A stretch of 64,000 nucleotides of DNA from Capra hircus (taxonomy: Eukaryota; Chordata; Mammalia; Artiodactyla; Bovidae): assembly GCF_001704415.2 (NCBI RefSeq), contig NC_030823.1:70866458-70930457 (forward strand), read 5' to 3'. The translations under genes and the position numbers were made by a program. Below, piece after piece: positions 1 to 11,504 of this stretch (its first letter is position 1; every line of letters starts with the position of its first letter). The notes beneath the pieces are model-generated. The model was not told the origin of the DNA. It did no database searches and saw only the letters and a program-made list of their open reading frames with translations.

Positions 1-21
1 CTGAGCCCCCAGGGAAGCCCC
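1..21 (-). repeat. Bov-tA SINE, tRNA-head edge (cut by window)
   Basis: The first 21 bases match the antisense of the conserved start of Bov-tA elements (GAGCCACCAGGGAAGCCCC type). The rest lies upstream of the window. Confidence 0.55.
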
Positions 22-205
22 TAAGCTCTTTCACAAGATCTATAAAAGTGGGATAATACTCATGCCCTGCCCACCTCATGGGTGAGTATTAATACATGTG
101 GTCTTGATGGTGGTGATGCTGTCTTCATAGATAAAGAATGTCAGATAGCCTAACATTTCTCGGTTTAAAATCTCCAAATCTCTTAGATCCAGATCTGGTC
201 AGTTC

Positions 206-228
206 TGTGTGTGTGTGTGTTCTGTGTG

Positions 229-281
<53 letters not shown>

Positions 282-300
282 GTGTGTGTTTGTCTGTGTC
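206..300. repeat. Compound microsatellite (TG)n(AG)n(TG)n
   Basis: Interrupted TG repeats to about 260, about eleven AG units to 282, then TG again. It sits where the tail of the adjacent antisense SINE (301-401) should be and inside that element's target duplication. Confidence 0.95.
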
Positions 301-401
301 ATGTGGCTTGTGGGATCTTAGTTCCCCCACCAGGGACTGAACCTAGACCCTCGACAGTGAGAGCCTAGCATCCTAACCAGTGGACTGCCAAGGGAATTTC
401 T
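301..401 (-). repeat. CHR-type tRNA-derived SINE
   Basis: Antisense of the cetartiodactyl tRNA-derived SINE: GGGATCTTAGTTCCCCCACC, then CAGTGGACTGCCAAGGGAA. Flanked by an 18-bp direct repeat, CAGATCTGGTCAGTTCTG (190-207) and the same with one change (402-419). Confidence 0.85.
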
Positions 402-883
402 CAGATCTGGTCAATTCTGATGCAGTCTCAGGAGATTATATATTTTTAATATTTTCTCCATGCAGTGGGTTACTTTCCCAATTAAGTTTTGCTTGGCTTC
501 AAAATAAATGTTCATTTACTGAGTTTGGAAAATGACTCTTAACCAGTGGGAATACAGCCAGCCACCTCGAGGAATTAAGGAACCTTGGCTTAGCAAAGTT
601 GCTATCATGGAGTCCTTGCACCAGAATTTATGTACCTTTGTTTTTTCAGGAGAGTCTAAGTTTCTGAGCCTGTCTATTCTTATGACAGATATACTTTTAG
701 AGGCACAATGGCAAATTAACTCAGACATACCTAGGTTCACTTCTGTATTTTAACAGATTCTAGTTCCCTCACAGGCTCCCACCACACTGACTGGCAAGGG
801 GAAATCAGTCCCGGGAGGACTCTGAAGTTTCCAGATAGCATCTCAAACTCTTCCAGTTTAGGTGGTCTTTTGGGGGTAACTTG

Positions 884-1086
884 AGCTTCCATGGTGGCTC
901 AGATGGTAAAGAGTCTGCCTGCAATGCAGGAGACCTGTGTTCTATCCCTGGGTCGGGAAGATCCCCTGGAGAAGGAAATGGCAACCCACTCCAGTATTCT
1001 TGCCTGGGAAATCCCAAGGACAGAGAAGCCTGGCAGACTACAGTCCATGGGGTTGCAAAGAATTAGACATGACTGAGCAACTTCAT
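884..1086 (+). repeat. Bov-tA SINE
   Basis: tRNA-Glu-like head (GGCTCAGATGGTAAAGAGTC) followed by the Bov-A body (GGCAACCCACTCCAGTATTC) and a GACTGAGCAACTTC tail. The RNA polymerase III B-box region reads as a diverged GGTTCGATCCC. Confidence 0.92.
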
Positions 1087-1894
1087 TTTGGGGGATAACT
1101 CAGTTGATTTGTGTTTAGATGCTTGTTCTACCCGTAGGACTTAGGTTCTGTCTTTGATGGAATAGAACTTGGTGCTCTGCCCCAAAATACTCTATGTGTG
1201 TGTGTGTATATAAAACTTGATCTAATCGAGGCTCTCACTGGCTCTGTAGCTCACCGCTGATAGTTTGCTGAGCCCTCAAGTTAATCTTAGGCTTGGACAG
1301 TATGAGGAGCAGTCTTTATCTACATGGTCATCACTGACATGATGGGGACAACCATCTGCTTAGGCAGCCACACAGAAGTGGAGCAGTTGGAATCTTCTAG
1401 GTCTTTTCCAGACCCCATGGGGACTCTGGAAGGCTGAGGGGTGCTGGCGGACCAGCGCCTTTAAGTCACCAGTGTGGTGTTCTCTCCCATCACTGAGTCT
1501 CAAAAGGGGATCCAGGGACAACGTCTCCCCTCTCCTATCATTGTGTGGAAAGAAGAGTGTTCTAGAAATATGTTGGCATGCTAAGTATTAAAAAGTACGA
1601 AATGATAGTTTGCAAGTGAGGGAAGAGAAAAAACACTGAATAGACAGACAGGGGAACTGAAGCGTTTAGAAGAAGAGCAATTAGTTCTACCCATGTCAAT
1701 ATTTCCTGTGGGCATCATCGTGTATCACAACGAAGAATCATAATATATGACGGCAATAATGGTAGTTAACTCATAATTAAATGTCTCATTATACTTAGTA
1801 TTTTAGCAGAAAGGTACGTAAATCTAATGTGTTACAAAGATTTTTCATAGAAATGGTCTGATCTTAGTACTTAGTGGAATAAGGAGGAGATTAT

Positions 1895-2310
1895 GTAATA
1901 TAATGATTAAAAACATGGATTTTGAAGTCAGATAGAGCAGGTTCTCGGAGAAGGCAATGGCACCCCACTCCAGTACTCTTGCCTGGAAAATCCCATGGAT
2001 GGAGGAGCCTGGTGGGCTGCAGTCTATGGGTCGCACAGAGTCGGACACGACTGAGTGACTTCACTTTCACTTTCATGCATTGGAGAAGGAAATGGCAACC
2101 CACTCCAGTGTTCTTGCCTGGAGAATCCCAGGGATGGGGGAGCCTGGTGGGCTGCCGTCTATGGGGTCACACAGAGTCGGACACAACAGAAGCGACTTAG
2201 CAGCAGCAGCAGCAGAACAGATTCAAACCCCAATTCTACCGTGCTCTAACTGAGTGGGTCCTTAGAGACTTAGCTTTTCTTGAGTAAAATGATAAAATCC
2301 ATGACACTTC
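1895..2310 (+). repeat. MIR remnant split by a Bov-A2
   Basis: GATTTTGAAGTCAGATAGAG (about 1918-1937) and, after the Bov-A2, ATTCAAACCCCAATTCTACC with the following TAACTGAGTG part look like the two halves of a MIR core. The younger SINE occupies 1948-2215. Diverged, so the outer limits are approximate. Confidence 0.55.
1948..2215 (+). repeat. Bov-A2 SINE (dimer)
   Basis: Two tandem Bov-A units (GAGAAGGCAATGGCACCCC, then GAGAAGGAAATGGCAACCC) joined by a CACTTTCACTTTC linker and ending in a (CAG)n tail. Bov-A units derive from the BovB 3' end and are thought to be mobilised by BovB. Confidence 0.93.
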
Positions 2311-2325
2311 ATTCAATAAAGTAAT

Positions 2326-2542
2326 GTTGTTGTTAGGTACTAAGTCATGTCTGACACTTTGCGACCCCATGAACTATAGCCCGCCAGACTCCTCTGTCCA
2401 TGGGATTTCCCAGGCAAGAGTACTGGAGTGGGTTGCTATTTCCTCCTCCAAGAGATCTTCCCAACCCAGGAATCAAACCAGTGTCTGTTACATCTCCTGC
2501 ATTGGCAGGTGGGTTCTTTACCACTGGCGCCACCTAGGAAGC
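2326..2542 (-). repeat. Bov-tA SINE
   Basis: Antisense Bov-A body and tRNA head, ending GGTGGGTTCTTTACCACTGG then CGCCACCTAGGAAGC. It is 86 bp from a sense copy at 2628-2846. Confidence 0.92.
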
Positions 2543-2627
2543 TGTTATTTGTGTGGGCAATCCCTCAGTTTACACATTCAGAGATTGTACTCTGGAAGGT
2601 AAGTTATAGGTTATTTATTGTATCTAT

Positions 2628-2846
2628 GGGCTTCCCAGGTGGTACTAGTGGTAAAGCACCCGCCTGCCAATGCAGGAGATGTAAGAGAGGCAGGTTCGAT
2701 CCCTGGGTTGGGAAGATCCCCTGGAGGAGGAAATACTGACCCACTCCAGTATTCCTGCCTAAGGAATCCCATGGACAGAGGAGGCTGGTGGGCTACAGTC
2801 TGTAGGGTCACAAAGAGTCAGACACGACTGAAGTGACTTAGCATGC
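2628..2846 (+). repeat. Bov-tA SINE
   Basis: GGGCTTCCCAGGTGGTACTA head with GGTTCGATCCC B box and a Bov-A body ending GACTTAGCATGCAGGC. It forms an inverted pair with 2326-2542. Confidence 0.93.
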
Positions 2847-3063
2847 AGGCACACATTTGTATGTTATAAATTGAATATGTTCCTTTTAGCCAACCATAGC
2901 AGGGTACACATGTGTGCTGTGGATGTGGTGGGGAAGGGGAAAGAATTTCTAAATGCTTGGTTTCTCTGGTATTAGAAGCAAATGGCTTTGTGACTGGAAC
3001 TAAAATTCTTTCATTCATTTCAAGTCCGTGAATAAGAGGGAGTTCTCTTTCTCCCAAGGCATA

Positions 3064-3847
3064 TTGTTTTATTTATTTATTTGCTTGTTTATTTAATTGA
3101 ATAGTTAATTTACAATATTGTGTTAGTTTCTGGTATACTCAAAGATATTCAGTTATACATATATTTATAATTTCTCATGTTCTTTTCCATTATAGTTTAT
3201 TGCAAGGTATTGAATATAGTTCCTTGTGATATACAGTAGGACCCTGTTATTCATCTATTTTGTATATAGTAGTTTATATGTGCTAACGCCAAACTCCTAA
3301 TTTATCCCTTCCTCCTACATTTTCCCTTTGGTTCCTGTAAGTTTGTTTTCTATGTCTATGAGTCTTTTTCTGTTTTATAAATAAGTTCATTTGTATCATA
3401 TTTGAGATTCTACATATAAGTAATATCCTTTGATGTTTGTCTTTCTCTGGCTCACTTCACTTAGTGTGATCATCTCTACGTTCACCCATGTATCTGCAAA
3501 TGGCATTGCTCCATCCCTTTTTATGGCTAATATTCCACTGTGTGCGGGTGTGGGCTTCCCTGGTGGCTTAGATGGTAAAGCATCTGCCTGCAATGCAGGA
3601 GACCTGGGTTCAATCCCAGGGTTGGAAAGATCCCCTGGAGAAGGCAATGGCACCCCACTCCAGTACTCTTGCCTGGAAGATCCCATGGACGGAGGAGCCT
3701 GTTAGGCTACAGTCCACGGGGTTGCAGAGAGTCGGACACGACTGAGCAACTTCATTGTCACTGTCACTGCAGGTGTGTATGTATGTGTATACCGCATCTT
3801 CTTTATCCAGTCATCTGTCAATGGACAGATGTTTCCTTTCTAAAATC
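3064..3847 (-). repeat. Old L1 3' end, split by a Bov-tA
   Basis: Antisense L1 3' end beginning with a T-rich tract and reading ...TACAGTAGGACCCTGTTATT. It is interrupted by the Bov-tA at 3552-3768 and resumes as ACCGCATCTTCTTTATCCAG. Several substitutions separate it from the bovine L1 3' ends at 5.2, 23.2 and 38.8 kb, so it is an older lineage. Confidence 0.8.
3552..3768 (+). repeat. Bov-tA SINE inserted in L1
   Basis: Near-consensus GGGCTTCCCTGGTGGCTTAG head, Bov-A body and GACTGAGCAACTTCATTG tail. The flanks GTGTGCGGGTGTG and TGCAGGTGTGTATG look like a diverged target duplication in the L1. Confidence 0.93.
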
Positions 3848-3859
3848 AAAGAAGATGCT

Positions 3860-3973
3860 GCTGCTGCTGCTAAGTCGCTTCAGTCGTGTCCGACTCTGTG
3901 CGACCCCATAGATGGCAGCCTACCAGGCTCCCCCGTCCCTGGGATTCTCCAGGCAAGAACACTGGAGTGGGTT
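3860..3973 (-). repeat. Bov-A monomer (Bov-A2 fragment)
   Basis: Antisense Bov-A unit with its (CTG)n tail at the left. Flanked by a perfect 12-bp duplication AAAGAAGATGCT at 3848-3859 and 3974-3985, so this monomer was itself the inserted unit. Confidence 0.92.
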
Positions 3974-5162
3974 AAAGAAGATGCTAGTGTACATGATTTT
4001 TCCCAGATAAGGCTGTAATATGCACCCCAGGAACATTTGGAGTGCTTGAGAATAATGAATACCTTTAAAAGATGACCAGACTACTTTTATGAGAAATTAC
4101 AGTGATATCTGGAGCTTGAACTATATTCCATTCTCATTTTTTTTAGTAATTGAAAAATTTAATCAATGTTAACCTCTTCTGATTAAATTCATTAAAAGTT
4201 AAGAATATACTTATTTTTATCAAAGTAGTATACGTTCATGAGTAAATACCAAGCTGAAGAGCCTATGAGGAAAACAGTTGTCCTATGCCTGTCTTTTCAC
4301 CCATCCTGCTCACTGGAGGCCACACTTTCTAATTACAGCTGTTACTTCTTATAGTTTCTGCTGTGTCTCTAAAACAACATGCGTTGTAGCTATTTTCAGG
4401 TTTATCAACTTTAGATATTATCTGTTGAGTTCTGTTAATTTATTTGAGCTTTCAGCTCACGTTATCTATTTCCTATCCATCCTCCTAATATAATTACATT
4501 ACTCCCTTATTGGTTATCTTTGCAGCTTTCAGTGAAATATTTATACATTAAAAAAAATTAAATCAGCTCTAGAGACCATCTGATGATTGTTCTCCTCTTT
4601 CTCAGCTTATCGTTTGTAGTTTTACAGAACTGATGAGGTTAGAGTTGATGAGGTTATTGAGACACTTACAGTCAAATATTCCATGCATACTTTGACTATG
4701 TTGGTTTGAAAAATTGGAACTTAAGATGTTTGCATGATGACGGTGATGTGATATAGTATGATTTGGCTTTCCTTCTTGCACAGCTTTTGTTTTCTTTGTT
4801 TCTAATTGCCTTTCCTGCCCCCCATTATATACCTTTACTAAGCTTTTTATGTTATTCCAAATTTTCAAGAATATCATTAGATCCTGACTCCCTTTATCTC
4901 TAGATAAGTCTCTTCTGGAACTTCTTTTCTCAGAACCATTCTGTATTGAATACTTCATAGCAGCTTCCTTCCCTGCTTTCTATATTTGGAGCCACTTTCC
5001 CCCTAGTTCCCATGTTGTCTTCTTTCTTGCTTTACACCCTCTTTTTGCTGATACACATCAAGTTAACTTCCTGAGAAAGGATATATGGGACATAAATTTC
5101 CCAGCTCTTATCTGAAGATAACTTCTGGAAATATTGTTATTTTACCCTCACATTTGATAGTT

Positions 5163-5785
5163 TAAAAATTTTTTTTAAAAATATAAATTTATTTATTTTA
5201 ATTGGAGGCTAATTACTTTACAATATTGTATTGGTTTTGCCATACATCAACATGAATCCACCACCCTCCCCATACCATCCCTCTGGGTCATCCCAGTGCA
5301 CCAGCCCCAAGCATCCTGTATCCTGCATCGAACCTGGACTGGTGATTCATTTCCTATATGATATTATACATGTTTCAATGCCATTCTCCCAAATCATCCC
5401 ACCCTCTCCCTCTCCCACAGAGTCCAAAAGACTGTTCTATACATCTGTGTCTCTTTTGCTGTCTAGCATACAGGGTTATCATTACCATCTTTCTAAATTC
5501 TAACTGAGGAAACCAGAATTGAAAGAGACATGTGTACCCCAGTGTTCATCGCAGCACTGTTTATAACAGCCAGGACATGGAAGCAACTTAGATGCCCATC
5601 AGCAGACGAATGGATAAGAAAGCTGTGGTACATATACACCATGGAGTATTACTCAGCCATTAAAAAGAGTACATTTGAATCAGTTCTAATGAGGTGGATG
5701 AAACTGGAGCCTATTATACAGAGTGAAGTAAGCCAGAAAGAAAAATACCAATACAGTATACTAACATATATATATGGGATTTAGA
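5163..5785 (-). mobile_element. L1 3' end with inverted 5' part
   Basis: 5163-5500 is the antisense of the bovine L1 3' untranslated region (A-rich end as poly-T/A, then TTTAATTGGAGGCTAATTAC). From about 5513 the strand flips: 5530-5784 reads on + as the ORF2 carboxy end (WKQLRCPSADEW, YYSAIKKS). This is the layout produced by twin priming during target-primed reverse transcription. The edges GATAGTTTAA (left) and GATAGCTTAA (right) may be the target duplication with one change. Confidence 0.85.
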
Positions 5786-6519
5786 AAGATAGCTTAATTT
5801 TTAAAAAATGTCTTCTATCCTATTCTGTGCTGTTCTTTCTGCTGTTCTTATTAGGATGCATGCTGTTCTTCTTGATTGATCTGTTTGTCTTATCTTTTTC
5901 TTATGTTTTCTATGGCTCTCTCTGTTGAATTTTTAATTGTTACTCAGCTTTGATTTACAGGAGCTCTCATTTGCTTGTTCATTTGTTCTCTAATGAGTCT
6001 TCCTCACGTGTCCCCCACATCTTATTTTTGTTTTATGGATATATTATCTCTTGAGCCTTTCTGAGTCTACTAATTATGTGTTTTTTTTTTTTAATTCTCT
6101 GTTTCCTAGTCATTTTCCCTCTGCTTTCACTTTATTTTTTTTGGTATGTGTGTTTACCTTTTAAATAATTTGCTTTTAGGGTGGCCTAAGGTAGGAAAGA
6201 AATGTAAACATATGTAGTTAAACTATTATTTATTCCTCCCTCTCAGCACATAGTCTTACTGGGACTGGGACCCATGAAAATTTCACTCAGTTTTAACCTC
6301 CTACCTAAGTCTTCTGAGATTATTACAGTTTAGGCATTAACAAGAGAGTTAAAGCCACTCGACTTCACAAACACTCAGGGGTAATTCAGTCAATTTTGTA
6401 CTTATTTTAAGGCTTAGTGGCTCAGGTCAAGAAGTGTGAGGTTTTTTTTCAGGGAGAGAAGACCAACGTATAGGGATTACCTGTCTTCAGAATGAAGTCA
6501 GAAGTCCTTGACACTCAAG

Positions 6520-6760
6520 ACTGTTCCCAGTCTGGTCTCCAGGCTCCTCTCCTGTTCGTCTTCCTGGCTTCCCTGTCTGTCTGCATTAGTTTGCTTTGTG
6601 TCCCATGCCTCCAGACCTTTGCTCATGCTGGGTCCCCTGCCTGGAATGTTCCCTTCCTCCCACATCTTCTTGAGTTCACCGAAGGCAGGCATCATATTTT
6701 CATTTCTATATCTTGTTGTTTTTTTGTATCATCTGTGGTAGCTATATCTTAGGCATTGAA
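6520..6760 (-). repeat. L2-like LINE remnant
   Basis: Contains the antisense L2 3' signature (CAGACCTTTGCTCATGCTGG, CCTGGAATGTTCCCTTCC). Diverged; limits approximate. Confidence 0.6.
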
Positions 6761-9075
6761 AATGTTTAACCAAATTTTACTCATCCTTCCAGACTAGAGC
6801 AGGTTTATTCATGACCACTCTGAGACACAATCCTTTACCTCCCTTGAACAGGTTAATCATTTTATTCCCTGTTTCTTTAGTTAGTTGTATGCATGCCTAT
6901 TTATCTTGGTAAGTTCCTAGAGAACATGTACCATGTCTTGTCAAGCTGGATATCCCAGGGTTTCGCATTGTGTGTTGTACCTAGTGGGAATCAAAAGTAT
7001 TTATGTATGTCTGGGAGGGATAGAAGAAAAGACCAGCCATAGATTTTTATTAAAGGTGTATTTATAAGGCTAGTGGGTTTGTAGATACACTTTATGAAGG
7101 TGCTATTTTCTGTTCATTTTCAATATACCAAAGCATTCTCAAGAGTAGATTAAGAGTAGATTACTGTATACCTCATATGAATGTGTGTATCACAACAGAT
7201 ATGTACATAGACACGTATCTTCAGCAAAGAGAAAGAAGCGGAACAAATAAGAAGTAATAGACACTCTCTAAATTCAGTCAGGGTTAGAACTTTGAAGCTT
7301 TGAATGTTCATAAAATGAATCCCTCCCTGAGTGGAAATGCTTGCTCAGGCTGACAGTAAGCATTGCTTCCATTGCTAATAACTAAGTAAATAAGCTCTTC
7401 TTTCATTTTAATTCTGCTGCTTCTGACCATCGGACCAATATTGTTTTATCTGATGCTGAATCTCGGACCCTCTGAGGCTCAGGTTGGCTGCAAGTGCCAT
7501 AGCCCATGGGGTTAGCAGTGTGCCCATCTCGCCACACCCAGGGGTTCTCAGGGAGGAGTCTTACTTCCAATACAGAGGTGATCTCTGATTACTTGGAGCA
7601 AATGGGAATTTCGAGTAAGAAATGAAGGAGCCATGGCACCTGCCCTAGATTGAGGAGTCAGGCTTAGGAGCCCAGGTGGCCCTTGAAAGCATCTGCAGGC
7701 AGGGTAAGGGACGCAGCCCTGCTCTCACAGCGGGACGGGGTGGATGGATGTTCACCAGATGACCATCTGCCATTCCCGCTTGTGTCCACTGGCAGAGGCT
7801 CAGGTGTGTGGCCCATCTGGCTGAGGTAAGGTCTCTCTTAGGGAAGGAAGTCATGCTAACGACCCTTTAGCTTTCAGCTCTCCTGGTGGTGGAGACCACC
7901 CAGCAGAGACATCACCTTTCACCAGGAGGGGCTCCAGCAGATAGTGAGGGCACAGTGGACCACCACCACCTTTTGGACCACCAGAAAGGAACAGGTATCC
8001 AGGTACACTGTGTGGCTGGAGCACTGCAGAGAGGCTTCTCAAGGCTGGTGGCAGCTAAACTGCCCACTTGAATCCAAAAGTTCTCAAATGTTTGCAGGTG
8101 TTAATAAACAAACCAAATGTCACAAAAAAAGAGTTGCTTGCTATATTTAGCTATTCCTCCTGTGTCTCCTTCCTCTGTTCCTTCTCACATAGATAGGAAA
8201 GGATGATTACCCATACTGAGAATAATCTGTAAGTGACATACTAGAGCCAAATTAACCTCCCAATTAAATGAAGACATTGCATGTCACCACCACTCCACTC
8301 CACAGAGAGCACATGTATAAACAACCCTCCTCTGGTTTCCAGCAAAGGAAGGGTCTGTATGGGTTTTCTTTGCTTCCTTTTGGGTAGGGGGAGGTGGGGA
8401 AGGGGTGATTATTCTGTGGAAAGGAAAGCATCAAGCAAAAATAATGATTATATTTAAGTTCTGGATGTTATTTGCTTAAGGTATTGAAAAGAGAAAAGGA
8501 ATACGTGATTTCCTGAGCACAAAAGGTGTTGAAGACTTTTGATCTTTAAAAATGTAGAAAGTGGTGAGAACATGCCCGACAACCAAACATATCTGGCTTA
8601 CTTAATCCCTGCATCTTGAGTGAATGGTGGTCTAGTGCTCCATGAAAGAGGTCTGAACTGTGCCTTCTGTGGCTCCAGGATTTCGAATCAGTAAGGTTTG
8701 TCATTGCCTGGTGTCTTGATCAGGGTCCACAGAGCCCCAGGATTAGGGATCTAGTCACTTCCTCACCAAGAAGAAGGGTCTCTGATATGTGTGTTCCACG
8801 AGGCATTCTGCTGCTGTCCCCTTTGCCTCTCTAAGGAGGCCTTCTCCTCCATGGACTGGCAATTGCTAATCAGGGTGAGTAAGGCCAATTTGTCACTTCT
8901 GCCCAAAAGATTGACAAGCTAAGATGCTGTATGGAACTCAGAAGAAATTACTTTCAGTTTCTCACTAGCTCCATGTTAGCATACTCTCACTAAGATGAAA
9001 AATTAGGACTTGAATATGTCTTATGGAAATCAGTGGATTTCTGCAGGAAACATTGTTTGGTTAAGCATGCTTCCT

Positions 9076-9567
9076 TTGGAGTACATTACTTTGCTGACAA
9101 AGGTCTGTCTAGTCAAAGCTATGGTTTTTCCAGTAGTCATGTATGGATGTGAGTGATGGACTGGAAAGAAAGCTGAGCGCCAAAGAATTGATGCTTTTGA
9201 ACTGTGGCGTTGGAGAAGACTCCTGAGAGTCCCTTGGACTGCAAGGAGATCAAACCAGTCCATTCTAAAGGAGATCAGTCCTGAATAGTCATTGGAAGGG
9301 CTGATGCTGAAGCTGAAAGTCCAATACTTTGGCCACCTGATGCAAAGAAGTAACTCGTTGGAAAAGACCGTGATGCTGGGAAAGATTGAAGGCAGGAGGA
9401 GAAGGGGATGACAGAGGATGAGAGAGTTGGTTGACATCACCGACTCAATGGACATGAGTTTGAGCAAGCTCTGGGAATTGGTGATGGACAGGGAAGCCTG
9501 GCATGCTGCAGTTCATGGGGTCACAAAGAATCGAACACAACTGAGCAACTGAATTGAACTGAACTGA
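9076..9567 (+). mobile_element. BovB LINE 3' end
   Basis: Sense 5'-truncated BovB from the segment after the reverse transcriptase palm (ACAAAGGTCTGTCTAGTCAA) through the 3' end, finishing in the (TGAAC)n tail. The frame is disrupted, for example by TAG in CCTGAATAGTCATTGG. It codes for nothing functional; the 145-codon minus-strand frame over it is its shadow. Confidence 0.92.
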
Positions 9568-9708
9568 ACCTCAGCATTTGCTTTCCAAATATTCAGTCTT
9601 AGAGCTCTGTTCTTCTGTGTTTCTCAGAGGGCCAGTTTCCTATTCAAGAGACTATTTTGGGGGGGAACAAAAAATACCTGGATTGGTTATTATTTGTGTC
9701 CTCATTGA

Positions 9709-9915
<207 letters not shown>

Positions 9916-10002
9916 TGAACACTGTTTCATGGTATCTTTTTGGAAAAAGATAATAGCATACTCAACTTGAGAATTTCCTTTCAAGCAGTTTCATTCAGGA
10001 AT

Positions 10003-10218
10003 GTACTTCCGAGGTGGCACAAGTGGTAAAGAATCTGCCTGCCCGTACAGGAGACCCAGGAGATGCAGGTTTGATCCCTGGGTCAGGAAGATCCTCTGGA
10101 GGAGGAGATGGCAACCCACTCCAGTATTCTTCCCTAAAAATCCAATGGACAGAGGAACCTGGAGGGCTACAATCCAAAGGGTTGCAAAGAGTCAAACACG
10201 ACTGAGCGACTAAGCACG
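10003..10218 (+). repeat. Bov-tA SINE
   Basis: CTTCCGAGGTGGCACAAGTG head, GGTTTGATCCCTGGG B-box region, Bov-A body and GACTGAGCGACTAAGC tail, 110 bp after KCNH1 exon 2. Confidence 0.93.
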
Positions 10219-10403
10219 TTCAGGAATACTTATCACACTGTCATCTCTAGTTCACACACTGTACTGGGAAAATGAAAGAAGGCCTATAACATGGTCTCTA
10301 CAACTAATGAATTTACAGTCAGTGAGATGAGGGAAAACCTAGAAAAACTCAGGAAAGTCATTTTATCAGTAAAATGTCAACTCAAAATTTTGAGGTTTTA
10401 GAT

Positions 10404-10675
10404 GGAGAAGACAATGGCACCCCACTCCAGTACTCTTGCCTAGAAAGTCCCATGGACAGAGGAGCCTGGTAGGCTGCAGTCCATGGGGTCGTGAAGAGTC
10501 GGAAACGACTGAGCGACTTCACTTTCACTTTTCACTTTCACGCATTGGAGAAGGCAATGGCAACCCACTCCAGTGTTCTTGCCTGGAGAATCCCAGGGAC
10601 GGGGGAACCTGGTGGGCTGCCGTCTATGGGGTCGCACAGAGTCGGACACGACTGAAGTGACTTAGCAGCTTAGCA
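10404..10675 (+). repeat. Bov-A2 SINE (dimer)
   Basis: Two Bov-A units separated by the CACTTTCACTTTTCACTTTC linker, ending GACTTAGCAGCTTAGCAG. Confidence 0.93.
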
Positions 10676-10779
10676 GATGGAAATTATGTGAAAATTAGAA
10701 GATTAAACAAAGTTAAATGAAGATGAAATAAAAATTTAGGTCATTAAATTAATTTTTAAAATATATGGTCATTAAAAAA

Positions 10780-10904
10780 TTTTTTTTATTCTTTGGCCAC
10801 ATCAAGTGGCATATGGGATCCTAGTTCCCTGATCAGGGATTGACCCTGTACCCCCTGCATTTTAAGTGTGGAGCTTTCACCACTGGACCACCACAGAAGT
10901 CCCT
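10780..10904 (-). repeat. CHR-type tRNA-derived SINE
   Basis: Antisense: T-rich tail at left, TTCTTTGGCCACATCAAG, GGGATCCTAGTTCCCTGATC, ending CACTGGACCACCACAGAAG. Confidence 0.85.
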
Positions 10905-11294
10905 GTCCAGCCATTTTTGAAGAATAAATACCGTTTTGGAGACATGGGCCATGCTCATAGGGCTTTTCATCAGAAAAAGGGAAGAGGCCATGTTTTGCTG
11001 CCTTGCTGTTGCCACATCTGTCTTTGACCACTGATTCAAAGATGCAAGTGAAGGGTGCTATGCAGCGTGGGCATTTGACAGGGCTACTAGCCAAGTAGTG
11101 CCCTTGGTCTGTGTCACTGGAAAAGCGCTTTTAGAGCATCTTCAAGGTGCTGAGTGGAGCCTGTGGGCCAGACCCTGTGCTGTCTCAGCAAGGTCTTGGC
11201 TCCATAGCCTTTTGCTCTTCTCACTCTTTGCCTTCCTCAAGGTTGTCTGTCTTCAGTGGTGTTTGCATGCAGTGGAATCATCTTCCTAAACCTG

Positions 11295-11504
11295 TGTGCT
11301 GTGCTTAGCTGCTTCAGTCATCTCTGACTCTTTGCCACCCCATGGACCATAGCCCACTAGGTTCCTCTATCCATGGGATTCTTCAGACAATACTAGAGTG
11401 GGTTGCCATGCCCTCCTTCAGGGGATCTTCCTGACCCAGGGATCGAACCTGCATCTCCTGCATTGGCAGGTGGATTCTTTACTGCTGAGCCACCCAGGAA
11501 GCTA
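11295..11504 (-). repeat. Bov-tA SINE with 12-bp duplication
   Basis: Antisense Bov-tA from the Bov-A tail to GAGCCACCCAGGAAGCT. Perfect target duplication TTCCTAAACCTG at 11283-11294 and 11505-11516. Confidence 0.94.

Noticed and set aside
138..368. 76-codon frame rich in Val/Cys/Arg/Glu
   Set aside because: It is the translation of the TG/AG microsatellite and the adjoining SINE.
4602..4958. 118-codon minus-strand frame in intron 1
   Set aside because: No recognisable domain, low-complexity AT-rich context, and no promoter or splice context that I can support.
9030..9467. 145-codon minus-strand frame
   Set aside because: It is antisense to the BovB 3' end; the same shadow frame recurs at other BovB copies (17271-17693, 54368-54994).
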